DNA of 64,000 bases from contig NZ_WNXQ01000003.1 in NCBI RefSeq assembly GCF_009789075.1, positions 62,001-126,000 on the forward strand. Reading direction: 5' to 3'. Source of the stretch: Pseudooceanicola pacificus. GTDB lineage: Bacteria > Pseudomonadota > Alphaproteobacteria > Rhodobacterales > Rhodobacteraceae. The notes beneath the pieces were generated by a model, which saw only the letters and a list, made by a program, of their open reading frames with translations, was not told where the DNA came from and did not search any database. The translations under genes were made by a program, and so were the position numbers. Below are positions 1 through 8,607 of the stretch, one piece after another (the first letter of the stretch is position 1; every line of letters starts with the position of its first letter).

Positions 1-674
1 TAGAGCGCGCGGCCCGAGATCGCCCCGTTCAACGGCGCGCCGCAGTCGCGCAGCGCCACCAGATCCTTCAGCGACGAAACCCCGCCCGAGGCGATGACCG
101 GGATCGACACCGCATTGGCCAGCGCGGCGGTTGCCGGCACGTTCGGCCCCTGCATCGCGCCGTCGCGGTTGATGTCGGTATAGATGATCGCGGCGACGCC
201 GGCATCCTCGAAGGAGCGCGCCAGGTCGGTGACCATCACGTCGGTCTCGGTGGCCCAGCCCCGGGTGGCGACGCGGCCGTTGCGCGCGTCGATTCCTACG
301 GCGACATGGCCGGGAAAGGCGCGGGCGGCCTCGCGCACCAGGTCGGGGTTCTCGATGGCGACGGTGCCCAGGATGACGCGGGTCAGGCCCTTGTCCAGCC
401 AGGTCTCGATCGTGGCCATGTCGCGGATGCCGCCGCCGAGCTGCGCGGGCACCTTGCAGGCGGCCAGGATCGCCTCGACCGCCGCGGCGTTCACCGGGGC
501 GCCGGCAAAGGCGCCGTTCAGATCGACCAGGTGCAGCCATTCGCAGCCGGCCGCGACAAAGGCGCGGGCCTGCGCGGCCGGGTCGTCGTTGAACACGGTG
601 GCCTTGTCCATGTCGCCATGCAGCAGGCGCACGGCATTGCCATCCTTCAGGTCGATGGCGGGGTAGAGGATCAT
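1..674 (-). CDS. hisA: HisA, phosphoribosylformimino-AICAR ribotide isomerase (3-prime end beyond window)
   Basis: Histidine biosynthesis: an Amadori isomerisation of ProFAR to PRFAR by a cytoplasmic (beta/alpha)8-barrel enzyme. The frame starts at an ATG (672-674) and reads [20 protein letters not shown], the classic HisA N-terminus with the catalytic Asp in PAIDLK. Further in are [37 protein letters not shown] and a [13 protein letters not shown] phosphate-binding segment. No stop is reached, so the C-terminus lies left of the window; there is no sign of damage. hisB and hisH lie upstream on the same strand but are separated from hisA by the oppositely oriented DUF2147 gene. hisA may therefore have its own promoter in 675-791, a divergent gap shared with that gene. 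Confidence 0.97.
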   Translation of the reverse strand, partial: MILYPAIDLKDGNAVRLLHGDMDKATVFNDDPAAQARAFVAAGCEWLHLVDLNGAFAGAPVNAAAVEAILAACKVPAQLGGGIRDMATIETWLDKGLTRVILGTVAIENPDLVREAARAFPGHVAVGIDARNGRVATRGWATETDVMVTDLARSFEDAGVAAIIYTDINRDGAMQGPNVPATAALANAVSIPVIASGGVSSLKDLVALRDCGAPLNGAISGRAL

Positions 675-791
675 GGGCAGCTCCGTTCCGGCAGGTCGGG
701 CCTGACTTGGCACGGGGGGGCGGCATTTGCAATCGTGCTTGCGGGGCAGGGGATTCGCATGGACAGTCCCCGCTGGCAAAGGGAGAAAGCG

Positions 792-1175
792 ATGCGTTTC
801 ATGACCGCCGTTGTGACGGCACTGGTGCTGGGGGCCGGGATGGCCGCGGCCGACCCGGTCGAGGGGCTGTGGAAGACCGAGGTCGACGACGGGAACTATG
901 CCATCATCGACGTTTCGGCCTGCGGGGCCAGGATCTGCGGTGTGATCTCGCGCACCTTCAACGCGGATGGCGAGTTCAAGAGCGAGGTGATCGGCCGCCA
1001 GATCGTCTGGGACATGATGCCCGAGGGCGGCGGCGCCTATGGCGACGGCAAGATCTGGCGCCCGTCCAACGACAAGGTCTACCGGTCCAAGATGAAGATG
1101 AGCGGCAACAGCCTGAAGGTGTCGGGCTGCATCGGGCCGATCTGCCTGGGGCAGAACTGGACGCGGGTGCAATAG
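792..1175 (+). CDS. DUF2147-type secreted small protein
   Basis: A 127-residue protein with a clear signal peptide ([20 protein letters not shown], cleavage near residue 20). The mature part begins [21 protein letters not shown], carries a Cys pair around [10 protein letters not shown], and ends with a Cys-containing [15 protein letters not shown]. This is the pattern of the DUF2147 family, which is periplasmic and of unknown biochemical role. The start is the ATG at 792, with GGGAGAA just upstream. Longer upstream readings of the frame run antisense to hisA and are not credible. The gene points against hisA and hisH, so it sits inside the histidine cluster on the opposite strand. Family assignment is from memory of the motif pattern; function unknown. 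Confidence 0.8.
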   Translation: MRFMTAVVTALVLGAGMAAADPVEGLWKTEVDDGNYAIIDVSACGARICGVISRTFNADGEFKSEVIGRQIVWDMMPEGGGAYGDGKIWRPSNDKVYRSKMKMSGNSLKVSGCIGPICLGQNWTRVQ

Positions 1176-1189
1176 CCGGGGATGCCCTG

Positions 1190-1238
1190 TCTCGGGTCTC
1201 GGGTCTCGGGTCTCGGGTCTCGGGTCTCGGGTCTCGGG
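1190..1238. repeat. Minisatellite: seven perfect copies of a 7-bp unit TCTCGGG
   Basis: Seven head-to-tail copies of TCTCGGG, followed by a partial eighth. The array lies between the convergent stops of the DUF2147 gene (1175) and hisH (1277). It is not coding on either strand in any recognised gene. The unit length and perfection suggest recent slippage. Confidence 0.95.
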
Positions 1239-1241
1239 TCT

Positions 1242-1277
1242 CCGGGTATCGCGGCTGTGGTCCCGGGTATCGCGGCT
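1242..1277. repeat. Two direct copies of a 15-bp sequence, 21-bp period
   Basis: CCGGGTATCGCGGCT occurs at 1242-1256 and again at 1263-1277, directly after the 7-bp minisatellite. The second copy ends on the first base of the hisH stop codon complement. With the minisatellite it makes a repeat-filled tail between two convergent genes. Confidence 0.9.
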
Positions 1278-1915
1278 CAGGGCGCCCAGGTCAGGAAGTT
1301 CGAGATCAGCCGCAGCCCGGTCTTCTGGCTCTTTTCCGGGTGGAACTGGGTGCCGATCATGGTGTCGCGTCCCACGATGGCGGTGATCGGCTGACCGTAA
1401 TCCGCATGGGCCAGCAGCGTGGCGGGATCGGTCACGCGCATGTGGTAGGAATGCACGAAATAGGCGTGATCGCCCGTTGCGACCCCCTCCAGCACCGGGT
1501 GCGGCCGGTCGATCACCAGGTCGTTCCAGCCCATATGCGGGACCTTCAGCGCGGGGTCCTCGGGTGCGATGGCAACCACCTCGCCCTCGATCCAGCCCAG
1601 CCCCTCGGTATCGCGGTATTCGCGGCCGATGCCGGCCATCATCTGCATGCCCACGCAGATGCCCATGAAGGGGCGGCCGCCATGTTCGACGGCCTCCTTC
1701 AGCGCCTCGAACAGGTTCTCGCGGCCCTTGAGCGCGTCGCAACAGGCGGGAAAGGCCCCGTCGCCGGGCAGCACGATGCGGTCGGCGCGGGCCACGTCCT
1801 CGGCCCTGTCCGAGACGATGACCTCGCCCGCCCCGGCCTCGCGCGCCATGCGCTGAAAGGCTTTCTCCGCGGAATGCAGGTTCCCGCTTTCATAGTCGAT
1901 CAGGACGGTCAGCAT
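1277..1915 (-). CDS. hisH: HisH, glutaminase subunit of imidazole glycerol phosphate synthase
   Basis: Supplies ammonia from glutamine to HisF for IGP and AICAR formation. The 212-residue protein starts [20 protein letters not shown]. It has the class I amidotransferase nucleophile elbow GICVGMQMM (Cys near residue 85), the HisH-typical [17 protein letters not shown], and the His-Glu pair in [10 protein letters not shown] near the C-terminus. Length and motif order are normal. The start ATG lies 4 nt after the hisB stop, so the two are translationally close and surely co-transcribed. HisF is not in the window and is probably to the left of hisA. Confidence 0.97.
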   Translation of the reverse strand: MLTVLIDYESGNLHSAEKAFQRMAREAGAGEVIVSDRAEDVARADRIVLPGDGAFPACCDALKGRENLFEALKEAVEHGGRPFMGICVGMQMMAGIGREYRDTEGLGWIEGEVVAIAPEDPALKVPHMGWNDLVIDRPHPVLEGVATGDHAYFVHSYHMRVTDPATLLAHADYGQPITAIVGRDTMIGTQFHPEKSQKTGLRLISNFLTWAP

Positions 1916-1919
1916 GGGA

Positions 1920-2507
1920 TCAGAGTGCGCCCTTGGTCGAGGGGATGGCATCGGCCTTGCGCGGATCGGTCTCGACCGCGTCGCGCAGGGCCCGCGCCAC
2001 GGCTTTGAAAGCCGCTTCGACCACGTGGTGACTGTTGATCCCGCGCAGGGCGTCCAGGTGCAGGGTGATCCCGCCGTGGGTGCTGAGCGCCTGGAAGAAC
2101 TCGCGCACCAGTTCGGTGTCGAAGGTCCCGATCTTCTGGGTCGGAATCTCGAGGTTCCAGCCGAGATAGGGCCGCCCCGAAAGGTCCAGCGCGGCCCGCA
2201 CGAGGGCGTCGTCCATCGGCAGGTGACATTCGCCGTACCGCCGAATTCCGCGTTTGTCGCCAAGCGCTTGCGCCAGGGCCTGCCCGATGGCAATGCCGGT
2301 ATCCTCGACCGAATGGTGGTCGTCGATATGAGTGTCGCCCTTGCACCGGACGGTCATGTCGATCAGCGAATGGCGGGACAGCTGGTCGAGCATATGGTCG
2401 AAAAAGCCGATGCCGGTCGCCATGTCGTAGCTGCCGGTTCCGTCGATGTTCAGTTCGACCGAGATCTCGGTCTCGGCCGTTTGCCGGGTGATGCTGGCCT
2501 TGCGCAT
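1920..2507 (-). CDS. hisB: HisB, imidazoleglycerol-phosphate dehydratase
   Basis: Dehydrates IGP to imidazole-acetol phosphate with Mn-bound His clusters. The 195-residue product is the monofunctional form and lacks the phosphatase domain of the enterobacterial fusion. Diagnostic segments are [16 protein letters not shown] and the metal motif [14 protein letters not shown] in the first half. The second repeat unit carries [18 protein letters not shown] and [19 protein letters not shown]. The start ATG (2505-2507) begins [20 protein letters not shown]. The upstream kinase gene ends only 27 nt before it on the same strand, so either the kinase reads into hisB or the hisB promoter overlaps the kinase 3-prime end. 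Confidence 0.97.
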   Translation of the reverse strand: MRKASITRQTAETEISVELNIDGTGSYDMATGIGFFDHMLDQLSRHSLIDMTVRCKGDTHIDDHHSVEDTGIAIGQALAQALGDKRGIRRYGECHLPMDDALVRAALDLSGRPYLGWNLEIPTQKIGTFDTELVREFFQALSTHGGITLHLDALRGINSHHVVEAAFKAVARALRDAVETDPRKADAIPSTKGAL

Positions 2508-2534
2508 GAGGGCTCCGCCTTTGGTGACGGGCCC

Positions 2535-3380
2535 TTATAGGATGGCTTTCCCGTATGGCCAAGTCATTGCCTTGCGCGGCAAGGCCGCATGGTCCCTTTC
2601 GTCCTGCAGGCTGTTGGCGGCACGGAGGGCTGCCATGACGGAGTCCTGGGGCGGTGTGACGGCATTTGCCGGCTTTGCGACAGGCACCGGCATGCGGATC
2701 TGGACCGTGGTGCCGCGTTCACCGTCGGCCTCTGCCAGGCGGATCCCGCCACCATTCGATCGGAGGATCTTGCGGGCGAGGGCCAGGCCGACTCCGCTGC
2801 CTTCGCAGACATCGCGCGGCCGCAGGGTCGTCATCAGGTCGAAGACCTTGTCGTGGAATTGCGGTGGGATACCTGGCCCATCATCCTGGATCGAGATTGT
2901 CACGCCCTCCGGTGTTTGGGCCGCGACGATGTCCACCTGGCCTGTCGGCCGATCGTGGTGCTTGATCGAATTGCCGATGATCGCGGCAAACATCTGCACG
3001 AGGTCGGCTTCCGGGCCGAAGAGCTCCAACCCCCCGCCTTCAAGCGTGCAGGAAAAGTCCTCCGGCCAATCAAGCGTCACGCAGGCGGCGGAGACCAGCC
3101 TGTCGATCCGGTGTCGTGCGGGAGACTCCGACATGCGCCCGATGCGGGAGTAGCTGCGCAGATCCAGCAATATCTGATCCCCGCGCTCGGCCTGCGTGAG
3201 CAGCATGTCGAGATGCTCGGAAAGCGTCTCCTCCGCGATGCCGGACCTCGCGTCCTCTCTTATCCATTCCGGAATCGTGCGGACTGCCCGGAAGCAGGCG
3301 CGCAGATCATGCGTGATTTGATATAGGAGCTGTTCAAACTCCTGTTCCGATACGCCGTTTTGGCCATCTTTCTGTTCCAT
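2535..3380 (-). CDS. Soluble sensor histidine kinase (HisKA-like plus HATPase)
   Basis: A 281-residue kinase without membrane segments or a recognisable sensor domain. The phospho-acceptor helix is near the N-terminus, in YQITHDLRACFRAV (His24 from the chosen start). The ATP-binding domain has an N-box (IIGNSIKHHD), a G1 box (DDGPGIP) and a G2 box (GSGVGLALARKIL). About 50 residues follow the HATPase end with no recognised motif. The ATG at 3380 is preferred; the frame stays open to a TTG at 3449. It is divergent from the two receiver genes at 3631 and 4352, its likely partners. With no input domain it probably needs a partner sensor or acts as a phosphate-relay node. Confidence 0.85.
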   Translation of the reverse strand: MEQKDGQNGVSEQEFEQLLYQITHDLRACFRAVRTIPEWIREDARSGIAEETLSEHLDMLLTQAERGDQILLDLRSYSRIGRMSESPARHRIDRLVSAACVTLDWPEDFSCTLEGGGLELFGPEADLVQMFAAIIGNSIKHHDRPTGQVDIVAAQTPEGVTISIQDDGPGIPPQFHDKVFDLMTTLRPRDVCEGSGVGLALARKILRSNGGGIRLAEADGERGTTVQIRMPVPVAKPANAVTPPQDSVMAALRAANSLQDERDHAALPRKAMTWPYGKAIL

Positions 3381-3630
3381 GCGTCCCGACCTGTCGAACC
3401 GTTGTCCAAAGTTTTGTCGTCTGGCTAATGCTTGTGCCGTCTTGTCCAATTCTCGCGTCTACAGGGCCAGCATGACGGCGAGGGGTTAAGAGGCTCTGAA
3501 CATCCGCGCCGTGGTGTCGGAAATTTTTCGAAAATTAGCGATCTTCTCCGCGGCGGCGTTAACCGGCCGATTACTGTCCTGACCTTAAGTCTTCCGGGAA
3601 CTCGAAGGGCCAGCCATCGGAGGGCGGAAT

Positions 3631-4332
3631 ATGGCGGATCGTATGGTGGACGTGCCGGATGCACGGAAATTCATGCCAATGCAGAGTGTTCCGTCACATG
3701 CGGGTCCCGACTCGATCAACGTTCTTGTTCTCGACGATTCGCGGTTCGACGCGGAACGGATCGCACGGCAATGCCGGCAGACCGACCTGCCCGTTGTTGT
3801 CGAGGCGGTCGAGGACATCGACGGTTATGCGCGCGCGCTCGCCACGCGACGTTTCGACCTGATCTTCGTCGACTACCTGATGCCAGAGGCGGACGGCTTG
3901 CAAGCCTGCAAGCTGCTACGCGAAAACGGTGCGTCAAATGCGGGGTGCCCCGTTGTCATGGTTGCCGGCGCCGGGCGGCACGATGTGGCCGTGCAGGCGA
4001 TGAAATCGGGCTGCATCGACTATGTCACCAAGGACGAAATCGGTAGCGGGCTGATACGCGACCTGCTGCTGCGGTCAGTGGGGGCCGTCGCCGAATTCAC
4101 GCGCGAAACCATCCGGGCGGACCTGGAAACGCATCGGCAGGAAATCCACCAGGTGATCCGCGAGGCGCTGCGGGAGCTTTTGCCTTTGCATGTCGAGGCG
4201 CGGGAAACAGCGCGCGTTCGGGCGGAGCTGGAAAATCTCGGGCTGGTGGAGCCGGGCGTTGGCCGCGCGGCCTGGGATGACATCCTCGCAAGCGATTACG
4301 CGGGTTTTGATTTCAAGAAGCTCAAACACTGA
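3631..4332 (+). CDS. Single-domain response regulator with a C-terminal helical extension
   Basis: 233 residues. The receiver domain spans about residues 30-145: acidic pair in VLVLDDSRFD (Asp35/36), phospho-acceptor Asp81 in FVDYLMPEADG, conserved Lys134 in YVTKDEIG. The last 80 residues are charged and helical (HVEARETARVRAELENLG) and match no DNA-binding or enzymatic domain I know. A strong GGAGGG ribosome site precedes the ATG at 3631. It is followed 19 nt later by a second receiver, so the pair is co-transcribed, divergent from the kinase at 2535-3380. Output is probably by protein interaction or phosphotransfer; the partner cannot be told from the sequence. Confidence 0.85.
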   Translation: MADRMVDVPDARKFMPMQSVPSHAGPDSINVLVLDDSRFDAERIARQCRQTDLPVVVEAVEDIDGYARALATRRFDLIFVDYLMPEADGLQACKLLRENGASNAGCPVVMVAGAGRHDVAVQAMKSGCIDYVTKDEIGSGLIRDLLLRSVGAVAEFTRETIRADLETHRQEIHQVIREALRELLPLHVEARETARVRAELENLGLVEPGVGRAAWDDILASDYAGFDFKKLKH

Positions 4333-4351
4333 AATCCAACAGGGATTTGCC

Positions 4352-4969
4352 ATGCATGTGAACACCGCGCTCAATCGACTGCCCACGGCCCGGCACTCGG
4401 ATCTGTCCGGGGCGCATTGCCTGGTGATCGACGATAGCATGATTGACCGATATCTGATCTGTCATACGTTGCGTGAAGTCCTGTCTGGAGCGGACATCGT
4501 CGAATGCGCAACTTTGGCCGATGCGTTCGACTGCCTGGCCAGAGAGAAATTCGACCTTATCCTTGCAGACAGGAGTCTCCCTGATGGCGATGGCGAGGTA
4601 TTGGCCCTTGAACCGCAGCAGGAAGCTGCCGTGCTGATTCTGAGTGGCGAGTATTTCCCGGAGGAGGAGGGACTGGACCGTCAGGAGATTGCGTTCCTGC
4701 ACAAGGACGATCTGACCGCGCAATCGCTGGCCCGGAATTTGAAGATGCTCAAGGTGCCCACGGGCAAAGGGATCCGGATGCACTCCCCGCTCGCGACCCA
4801 TTCGGTACAGCCTGGGTTCAGAACCGATGACAAGGCTTCCATAGCGCGTGGCTTGAGGCTGCTGCGTACTGTTCGGTCCTGCGGGAGCCACGCGAGCGCG
4901 GATGACATGTCGGAACTGCTGCGCGAGATCGAGCAGGTTCTCTCTGGCCTCGACACGCGCCTGAGTTGA
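4352..4969 (+). CDS. Single-domain response regulator
   Basis: 205 residues starting at the ATG at 4352. The receiver spans residues 21-135: acidic pair in CLVIDDSMID (Asp27/28), acceptor Asp73 in ILADRSLPDGDG, Lys118 in FLHKDDL. The loop before the conserved Lys carries SGEYFPEEEG where canonical receivers have a Thr/Ser-Ala pair, so switching details may differ. About 70 residues follow, ending in a helix (SELLREIEQVLSGLDTRL) with no known output domain. It is the second gene of a two-receiver unit; both may be served by the divergent kinase, forming a branched or competing phosphorelay. Confidence 0.83.
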   Translation: MHVNTALNRLPTARHSDLSGAHCLVIDDSMIDRYLICHTLREVLSGADIVECATLADAFDCLAREKFDLILADRSLPDGDGEVLALEPQQEAAVLILSGEYFPEEEGLDRQEIAFLHKDDLTAQSLARNLKMLKVPTGKGIRMHSPLATHSVQPGFRTDDKASIARGLRLLRTVRSCGSHASADDMSELLREIEQVLSGLDTRLS

Positions 4970-5227
4970 CTGACTTGTCTTGCTCAATTGAACCCGTCGG
5001 AATGGGATCGAACATGGGCCGGTTCTAAGCCGCACCTTGGAATGGTGAGCCTGGCCGAGGGTTCTGGGAACCGATTTCGCCAGGGTACGGTCAGTGGCGG
5101 TTCGCCCCCGAGGCGGGAGCATCGCATTCCGCCAATTTGAGATGCAGTTCCGCAATGCTGGTGGCGTGTGCGGTGCAAGATGATCTGGGGGGACTCGTGG
5201 TTTGGGCCGAGTCGCCTCAATCCTGGT

Positions 5228-5659
5228 TCAATGCAGGCGCGCGGATCGACACTCCTCGATGATCTGCGCGACGGAGGCGTCGCTCAAGGGCTTCACGATG
5301 TAGTGTCTGACAATCGGGAAGTCGGCCGCCCGGGATTTGTCCAGCGGATTGTCTGACGATGTGTACATCATCACCAGGACTTCGGACCCCTTGCCGGGCA
5401 GGGCGTGGATACGGCGCTGCATTTCCTCAAGCGTCTCGAAGCCGTTCATGCCGGGCATATTGATGTCCATGAGAACAAGACATGGGGACTGTGCGCCAGA
5501 CAGGGTTGCCGTCAGGCCACCGTCGGTAAAGAACCGTTCGAGGAATGAGGCACCGTCCGGGCTCTCCTCGACCGGGGCGAAGGCTTGCGACTTCGCAAGT
5601 CGCCGGCGTGCGATATATCGGTCGGCGGCAACGTCATCGACAACGATGGCAGGTATCAT
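5228..5659 (-). CDS. Single-domain response regulator (CheY-like)
   Basis: 143 residues, essentially only a receiver: VVDDVAADR with Asp8/9, acceptor Asp65 in VLMDINMPGMNGFE, Thr100 in MMYTSSDNP and Lys123 in YIVKPLSD. This is a full canonical active site with no output domain. The start codon overlaps the stop of the upstream PAS kinase (ATGA at 5656-5659), so the two are translationally coupled and this is very likely the kinase's direct partner. It is last in a five-gene minus-strand unit that begins with the CheB-CheR-PAS gene. Confidence 0.9.
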   Translation of the reverse strand: MIPAIVVDDVAADRYIARRRLAKSQAFAPVEESPDGASFLERFFTDGGLTATLSGAQSPCLVLMDINMPGMNGFETLEEMQRRIHALPGKGSEVLVMMYTSSDNPLDKSRAADFPIVRHYIVKPLSDASVAQIIEECRSARLH

Positions 5660-7221
5660 GGCGCGTTTCCTGAATTGCGGGTTCCGGGCTCGGAGGCGTC
5701 AAGTTCGAGGGGTAGCCAGACAGAGAAGGAGCTGCCGTCAGGACTGCTGAATGCGTCGATGCGCCCGTTCAACAGGCGAATGTGCTTGGCCACCAGGGCC
5801 AGCCCGATTCCGTGGCCGCTCTGCGGGGAATAGGTGCGAAACATGCCGAATATGCCTGGCAGGTTTTCCTCGGATATCCCTGTGCCCGTGTCGGCAACCT
5901 GCATGTCCAGCCCGTCTGCGCCGGTCCGCACTGTCACTGTCACGCTGTGCTCGGCATTGCCGGGACGCCGGAACCGCAGGGCATTGGAGAGCAGGTTTTC
6001 GACAATGATCCGAAATGGCGCCGCGGCGATCCGCAGGCCCGGACCGCTGTCGCAATCCAGAGTGAACAGCGACGCGCGGTCAGTCCCCGCCGACAGCCGG
6101 GCCCAGATCCCGCGTATTTCCGCGGCAACGTCGATGCGGGTGACCTCGGCCGGTGCCGTCCCCGCGCTTGCGAGGGCAAAGATCGCCTCGACCTTGGCGG
6201 AATAGCGGCGGCTGGTATCGAGCGAGTCGCGCAATGTGGCGCGGCATTCGTCAAGCTCTCCGGCTTCAAGGTCCTCAAGCGCGATTTCCAGTAGTCCGGA
6301 GATCGTGCTGAGCGGGGCCTTCAGGTCGTGGCTGGTGCTGTAGGCGAATTGCGTCAGCTCCTCGTTCAGGGCCGACAACGCCTCGGTTCGTTCAAAGATC
6401 TCTTCGTCATGGGCGATACGTGCGGATACGTCGGAAATGGTGGCCATCACGCACTGGCCCTGCGCGCCCATGATCGGGGCCAGTCCGATTTCCACAGGAA
6501 CCTCGGTGCCGTCCAGGCGGCATGCCATCATCGTGCGCCCGTAGCACATCGGGCGCGGCGTGCTTTTGGTGAAATATCCGGTGCGGTAGACCGCATGCGA
6601 TTGCCGCGACCCGCGTGGGATCAGATCCTCGACAGGGCGACCGACGAGGGTATCGTGCGTGGCCCTGAAGAGGGCGCAGGCCGCATTGTTGACCAGCTGG
6701 ATGGCGCCGGTCCCGTCCACCAGGATCATCGCGCTGGCGGAGGCGTTCAGCGCGGCCATCAGACGGCTTTCGCTCGCCTTGCGTTCGCTGATGTCGATCA
6801 CGGAACAGAGCGTCCAGGTCTCCTCTCCGATATCGACGGCATCAAGGCCGACCTCGACGGCGATTTCGCGGCCCCTGCGGGTGATGCCGAACAGGTCGCG
6901 GCCGTGACCCATCGCGCGTTTTGTCGGAACCCTGTTGTAGGCCGCACGCAGAATGTGGTGCGAGCCCCGGATCGAGCTGGGTACCAGCCTGTCGACCGAA
7001 CAGCCCGGCAGTTCGTCAGGCGCGAAATCGAACAGGTGATCCATCGCGCTGTTGGTCATGGCAATGATGCCGTCGGGACGGGTCAGCGCCATCGGGATCG
7101 GGCAGAGGTCGAGGGCCAGGCGATAGGTCGCAAGGCCGGCCAATGTCGGATCCCGGGTCGGATCGCGTGCCGGATCGGGCGCCGGGGGCGGCGCTGGCAG
7201 GTTCAGCTGGCCAGGTGACAT
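5656..7221 (-). CDS. Cytoplasmic sensor histidine kinase with two PAS domains
   Basis: 521 residues and no membrane segment. A Pro/Asp-rich N-terminus (about residues 8-26) leads into PAS1 (32-150) and PAS2 (155-275). HisKA follows with the acceptor His298 in YSTSHDLKAPLSTI, then HATPase_c with Asn409/Asn413 in ENLLSNALRF, G1 DTGTGIS near 444 and G2 GHGIGLAL near 470. All catalytic boxes look intact. The start ATG (7219-7221) lies inside the last codons of the upstream receiver gene (19-nt overlap). The 3-prime end overlaps the next receiver, so receiver, kinase and receiver are tightly coupled. The PAS ligands cannot be predicted; no conserved Cys-containing LOV motif is visible. Confidence 0.9.
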   Translation of the reverse strand: MSPGQLNLPAPPPAPDPARDPTRDPTLAGLATYRLALDLCPIPMALTRPDGIIAMTNSAMDHLFDFAPDELPGCSVDRLVPSSIRGSHHILRAAYNRVPTKRAMGHGRDLFGITRRGREIAVEVGLDAVDIGEETWTLCSVIDISERKASESRLMAALNASASAMILVDGTGAIQLVNNAACALFRATHDTLVGRPVEDLIPRGSRQSHAVYRTGYFTKSTPRPMCYGRTMMACRLDGTEVPVEIGLAPIMGAQGQCVMATISDVSARIAHDEEIFERTEALSALNEELTQFAYSTSHDLKAPLSTISGLLEIALEDLEAGELDECRATLRDSLDTSRRYSAKVEAIFALASAGTAPAEVTRIDVAAEIRGIWARLSAGTDRASLFTLDCDSGPGLRIAAAPFRIIVENLLSNALRFRRPGNAEHSVTVTVRTGADGLDMQVADTGTGISEENLPGIFGMFRTYSPQSGHGIGLALVAKHIRLLNGRIDAFSSPDGSSFSVWLPLELDASEPGTRNSGNAP

Positions 7222-7646
7222 GGCATGCCTCCGGCCAGGTCGGATGTCAGGCGCATCAGGCCTGTGCGGGTCAGCGGTTTGTCCAGGCTGGCCCTGACCA
7301 GCCCGGTGATTTCGGCCCGGCGGCGGTCGCGGTCCGTCAGGGCCTGGGTCAGCATCAGGAACACCGGGGGCGGGGCCGCCGGGCGGAGCGTCGCGCAGGT
7401 TTCGAGGAATTCGATCCCGCTCATGCCGGGCAGGTTCACGTCGAGGAAGATCGCGTCGTCCGGTCCCGGCGCGGTTTCGGCGCGGGTGAAGAGGGCAAGG
7501 AGAGGTTCCGCCGTCGCATGGCTGCTGACCTGGCGGCAGAGTTCGTGCCGGGTGAGGAGGCGTTCGTACATGCGGCGGTCCAGCGCCTCGTCATCGACGA
7601 GATAGGCGGTGGCGAATGCGGGATGCGGGAGCGGCGGGGATATCAC
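7203..7646 (-). CDS. Single-domain response regulator (GTG start)
   Basis: A 147-residue receiver-only protein: AYLVDDEALDRR (Asp18/19), acceptor Asp69 in IFLDVNLPGMSGIEF, Thr100 in LMLTQALTD, Lys123 in SLDKPLTRTG. The frame is open further upstream, but that part is antisense or overlapping to the kinase and does not look like a receiver. The GTG at 7646 overlaps the upstream kinase stop as GTGA and gives a normal receiver N-terminus, so it is taken as the start. It lies between two kinases (7643-8533 and 5656-7221) and could be phosphorylated by either. Confidence 0.87.
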   Translation of the reverse strand: MISPPLPHPAFATAYLVDDEALDRRMYERLLTRHELCRQVSSHATAEPLLALFTRAETAPGPDDAIFLDVNLPGMSGIEFLETCATLRPAAPPPVFLMLTQALTDRDRRRAEITGLVRASLDKPLTRTGLMRLTSDLAGGMPCHLAS

Positions 7647-8533
7647 GAGAGATCCTCGGCGCCACTGGGCAGGATGACGGTGAAGGTCGAGCCGACCCCC
7701 GGCACCGAGTGCAGCTCGATCTCGCCGCCGTGGCGTTTCACGATCCGCTGGCAGAGCGTCAGGCCAAGCCCGGTGCCGGGTACGTCCTTCACCCCTGCCG
7801 CGCGTTGCAGCGGGTCGAAAATCCTGCGCCGCCACGGAGAGGCAATGCCGCGCCCGTTGTCCGAAATCTCGATCGCGACCAGGTCGGGGGGCATCAGGTC
7901 ACGGCAGCGCAGCCTGACATGGGGGGCAACCCCGGGGCGGTGGAACTTGACCGCGTTGCTGACGAGGTTCTGGAACACCAGCCGCAGTTGCGGCGCGGTG
8001 CCGGGCACGCAGGGCAGGTCATCCGCCCCCTCGATCCGGGCATCGGTGCGCCGGATATCGGCGGCCAGGTCGTTGCGCACCTCGCGCATGATGGCTGCGA
8101 GGTCGACCATGTTTGCCGCGGGCCGGGGCGCGGGCGCGTCCTGGGTGGCCATCACCAGAAGCGTTTCGATCGTATCCTTGATGCGGTGCAGCGTGTCCAT
8201 GCAATGGCCGGACAGTTCCGACCCCGTGGCGTCGTTGCGATCGGCATGATGTTCCCCGAGTTCCGCAAACAGCAGCAGCAGCGTGTTGACCGGGGATTTC
8301 AGGTCATGGGCGATGGCATAGGCGAATTGCTGGGCCTCTTCCCGGAGACGCCTGAGCTGGCTGAGCTCGGTTTCCGCCTGGTTGCGGAAATGATCGGCCA
8401 GGCCGTAGCTGATGGCGCCGTCGGTCGGCGGATCGCCGGGGGCCGTAGGGGCGGGGGCCGTGGGGGCGAGGGCCGTGCCCGTGCCCGTGCCAAAGGTGCC
8501 TGCCACCCGGTCGATCTTATGGTGTTGCCGCAT
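7643..8533 (-). CDS. Soluble sensor histidine kinase
   Basis: 296 residues. The N-terminal 40 residues are low complexity (alternating Gly-Thr, then Ala-Pro-Thr), followed by a short helix. The HisKA-like acceptor is His76 in YAIAHDLKSPVNTLL. HATPase_c has Asn189/Asn193 in FQNLVSNAVKF, Asp225 in ISDNGRGI and a G2 box PGTGLGLTLCQRI. There is no PAS, GAF or transmembrane sensor region. Its gene starts 74 nt after the stop of the CheB-CheR-PAS protein, which has sensor modules but no kinase. The two may work as a split sensor kinase; that is inference from order only. The gene ends in a GTGA overlap with the next receiver. Confidence 0.87.
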   Translation of the reverse strand: MRQHHKIDRVAGTFGTGTGTALAPTAPAPTAPGDPPTDGAISYGLADHFRNQAETELSQLRRLREEAQQFAYAIAHDLKSPVNTLLLLFAELGEHHADRNDATGSELSGHCMDTLHRIKDTIETLLVMATQDAPAPRPAANMVDLAAIMREVRNDLAADIRRTDARIEGADDLPCVPGTAPQLRLVFQNLVSNAVKFHRPGVAPHVRLRCRDLMPPDLVAIEISDNGRGIASPWRRRIFDPLQRAAGVKDVPGTGLGLTLCQRIVKRHGGEIELHSVPGVGSTFTVILPSGAEDLS

Positions 8534-8607
8534 GAGACACCTCCGGCCTGCAGGCTAGGCCAGAGGGAGTTAAGGCCGGGTAAATCGGCGAGAGCAGCCC
8601 CCCGGGA

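Noticed and set aside
1190-1277. Short repeats considered as CRISPR or a telomere-like array
   Set aside because: Seven-bp units without spacers; no cas genes; interstitial position between genes.
707-2008. A 433-codon plus-strand frame through the DUF2147 gene, minisatellite and hisH
   Set aside because: It crosses two real genes in wrong frames and the repeat; no recognisable sequence.
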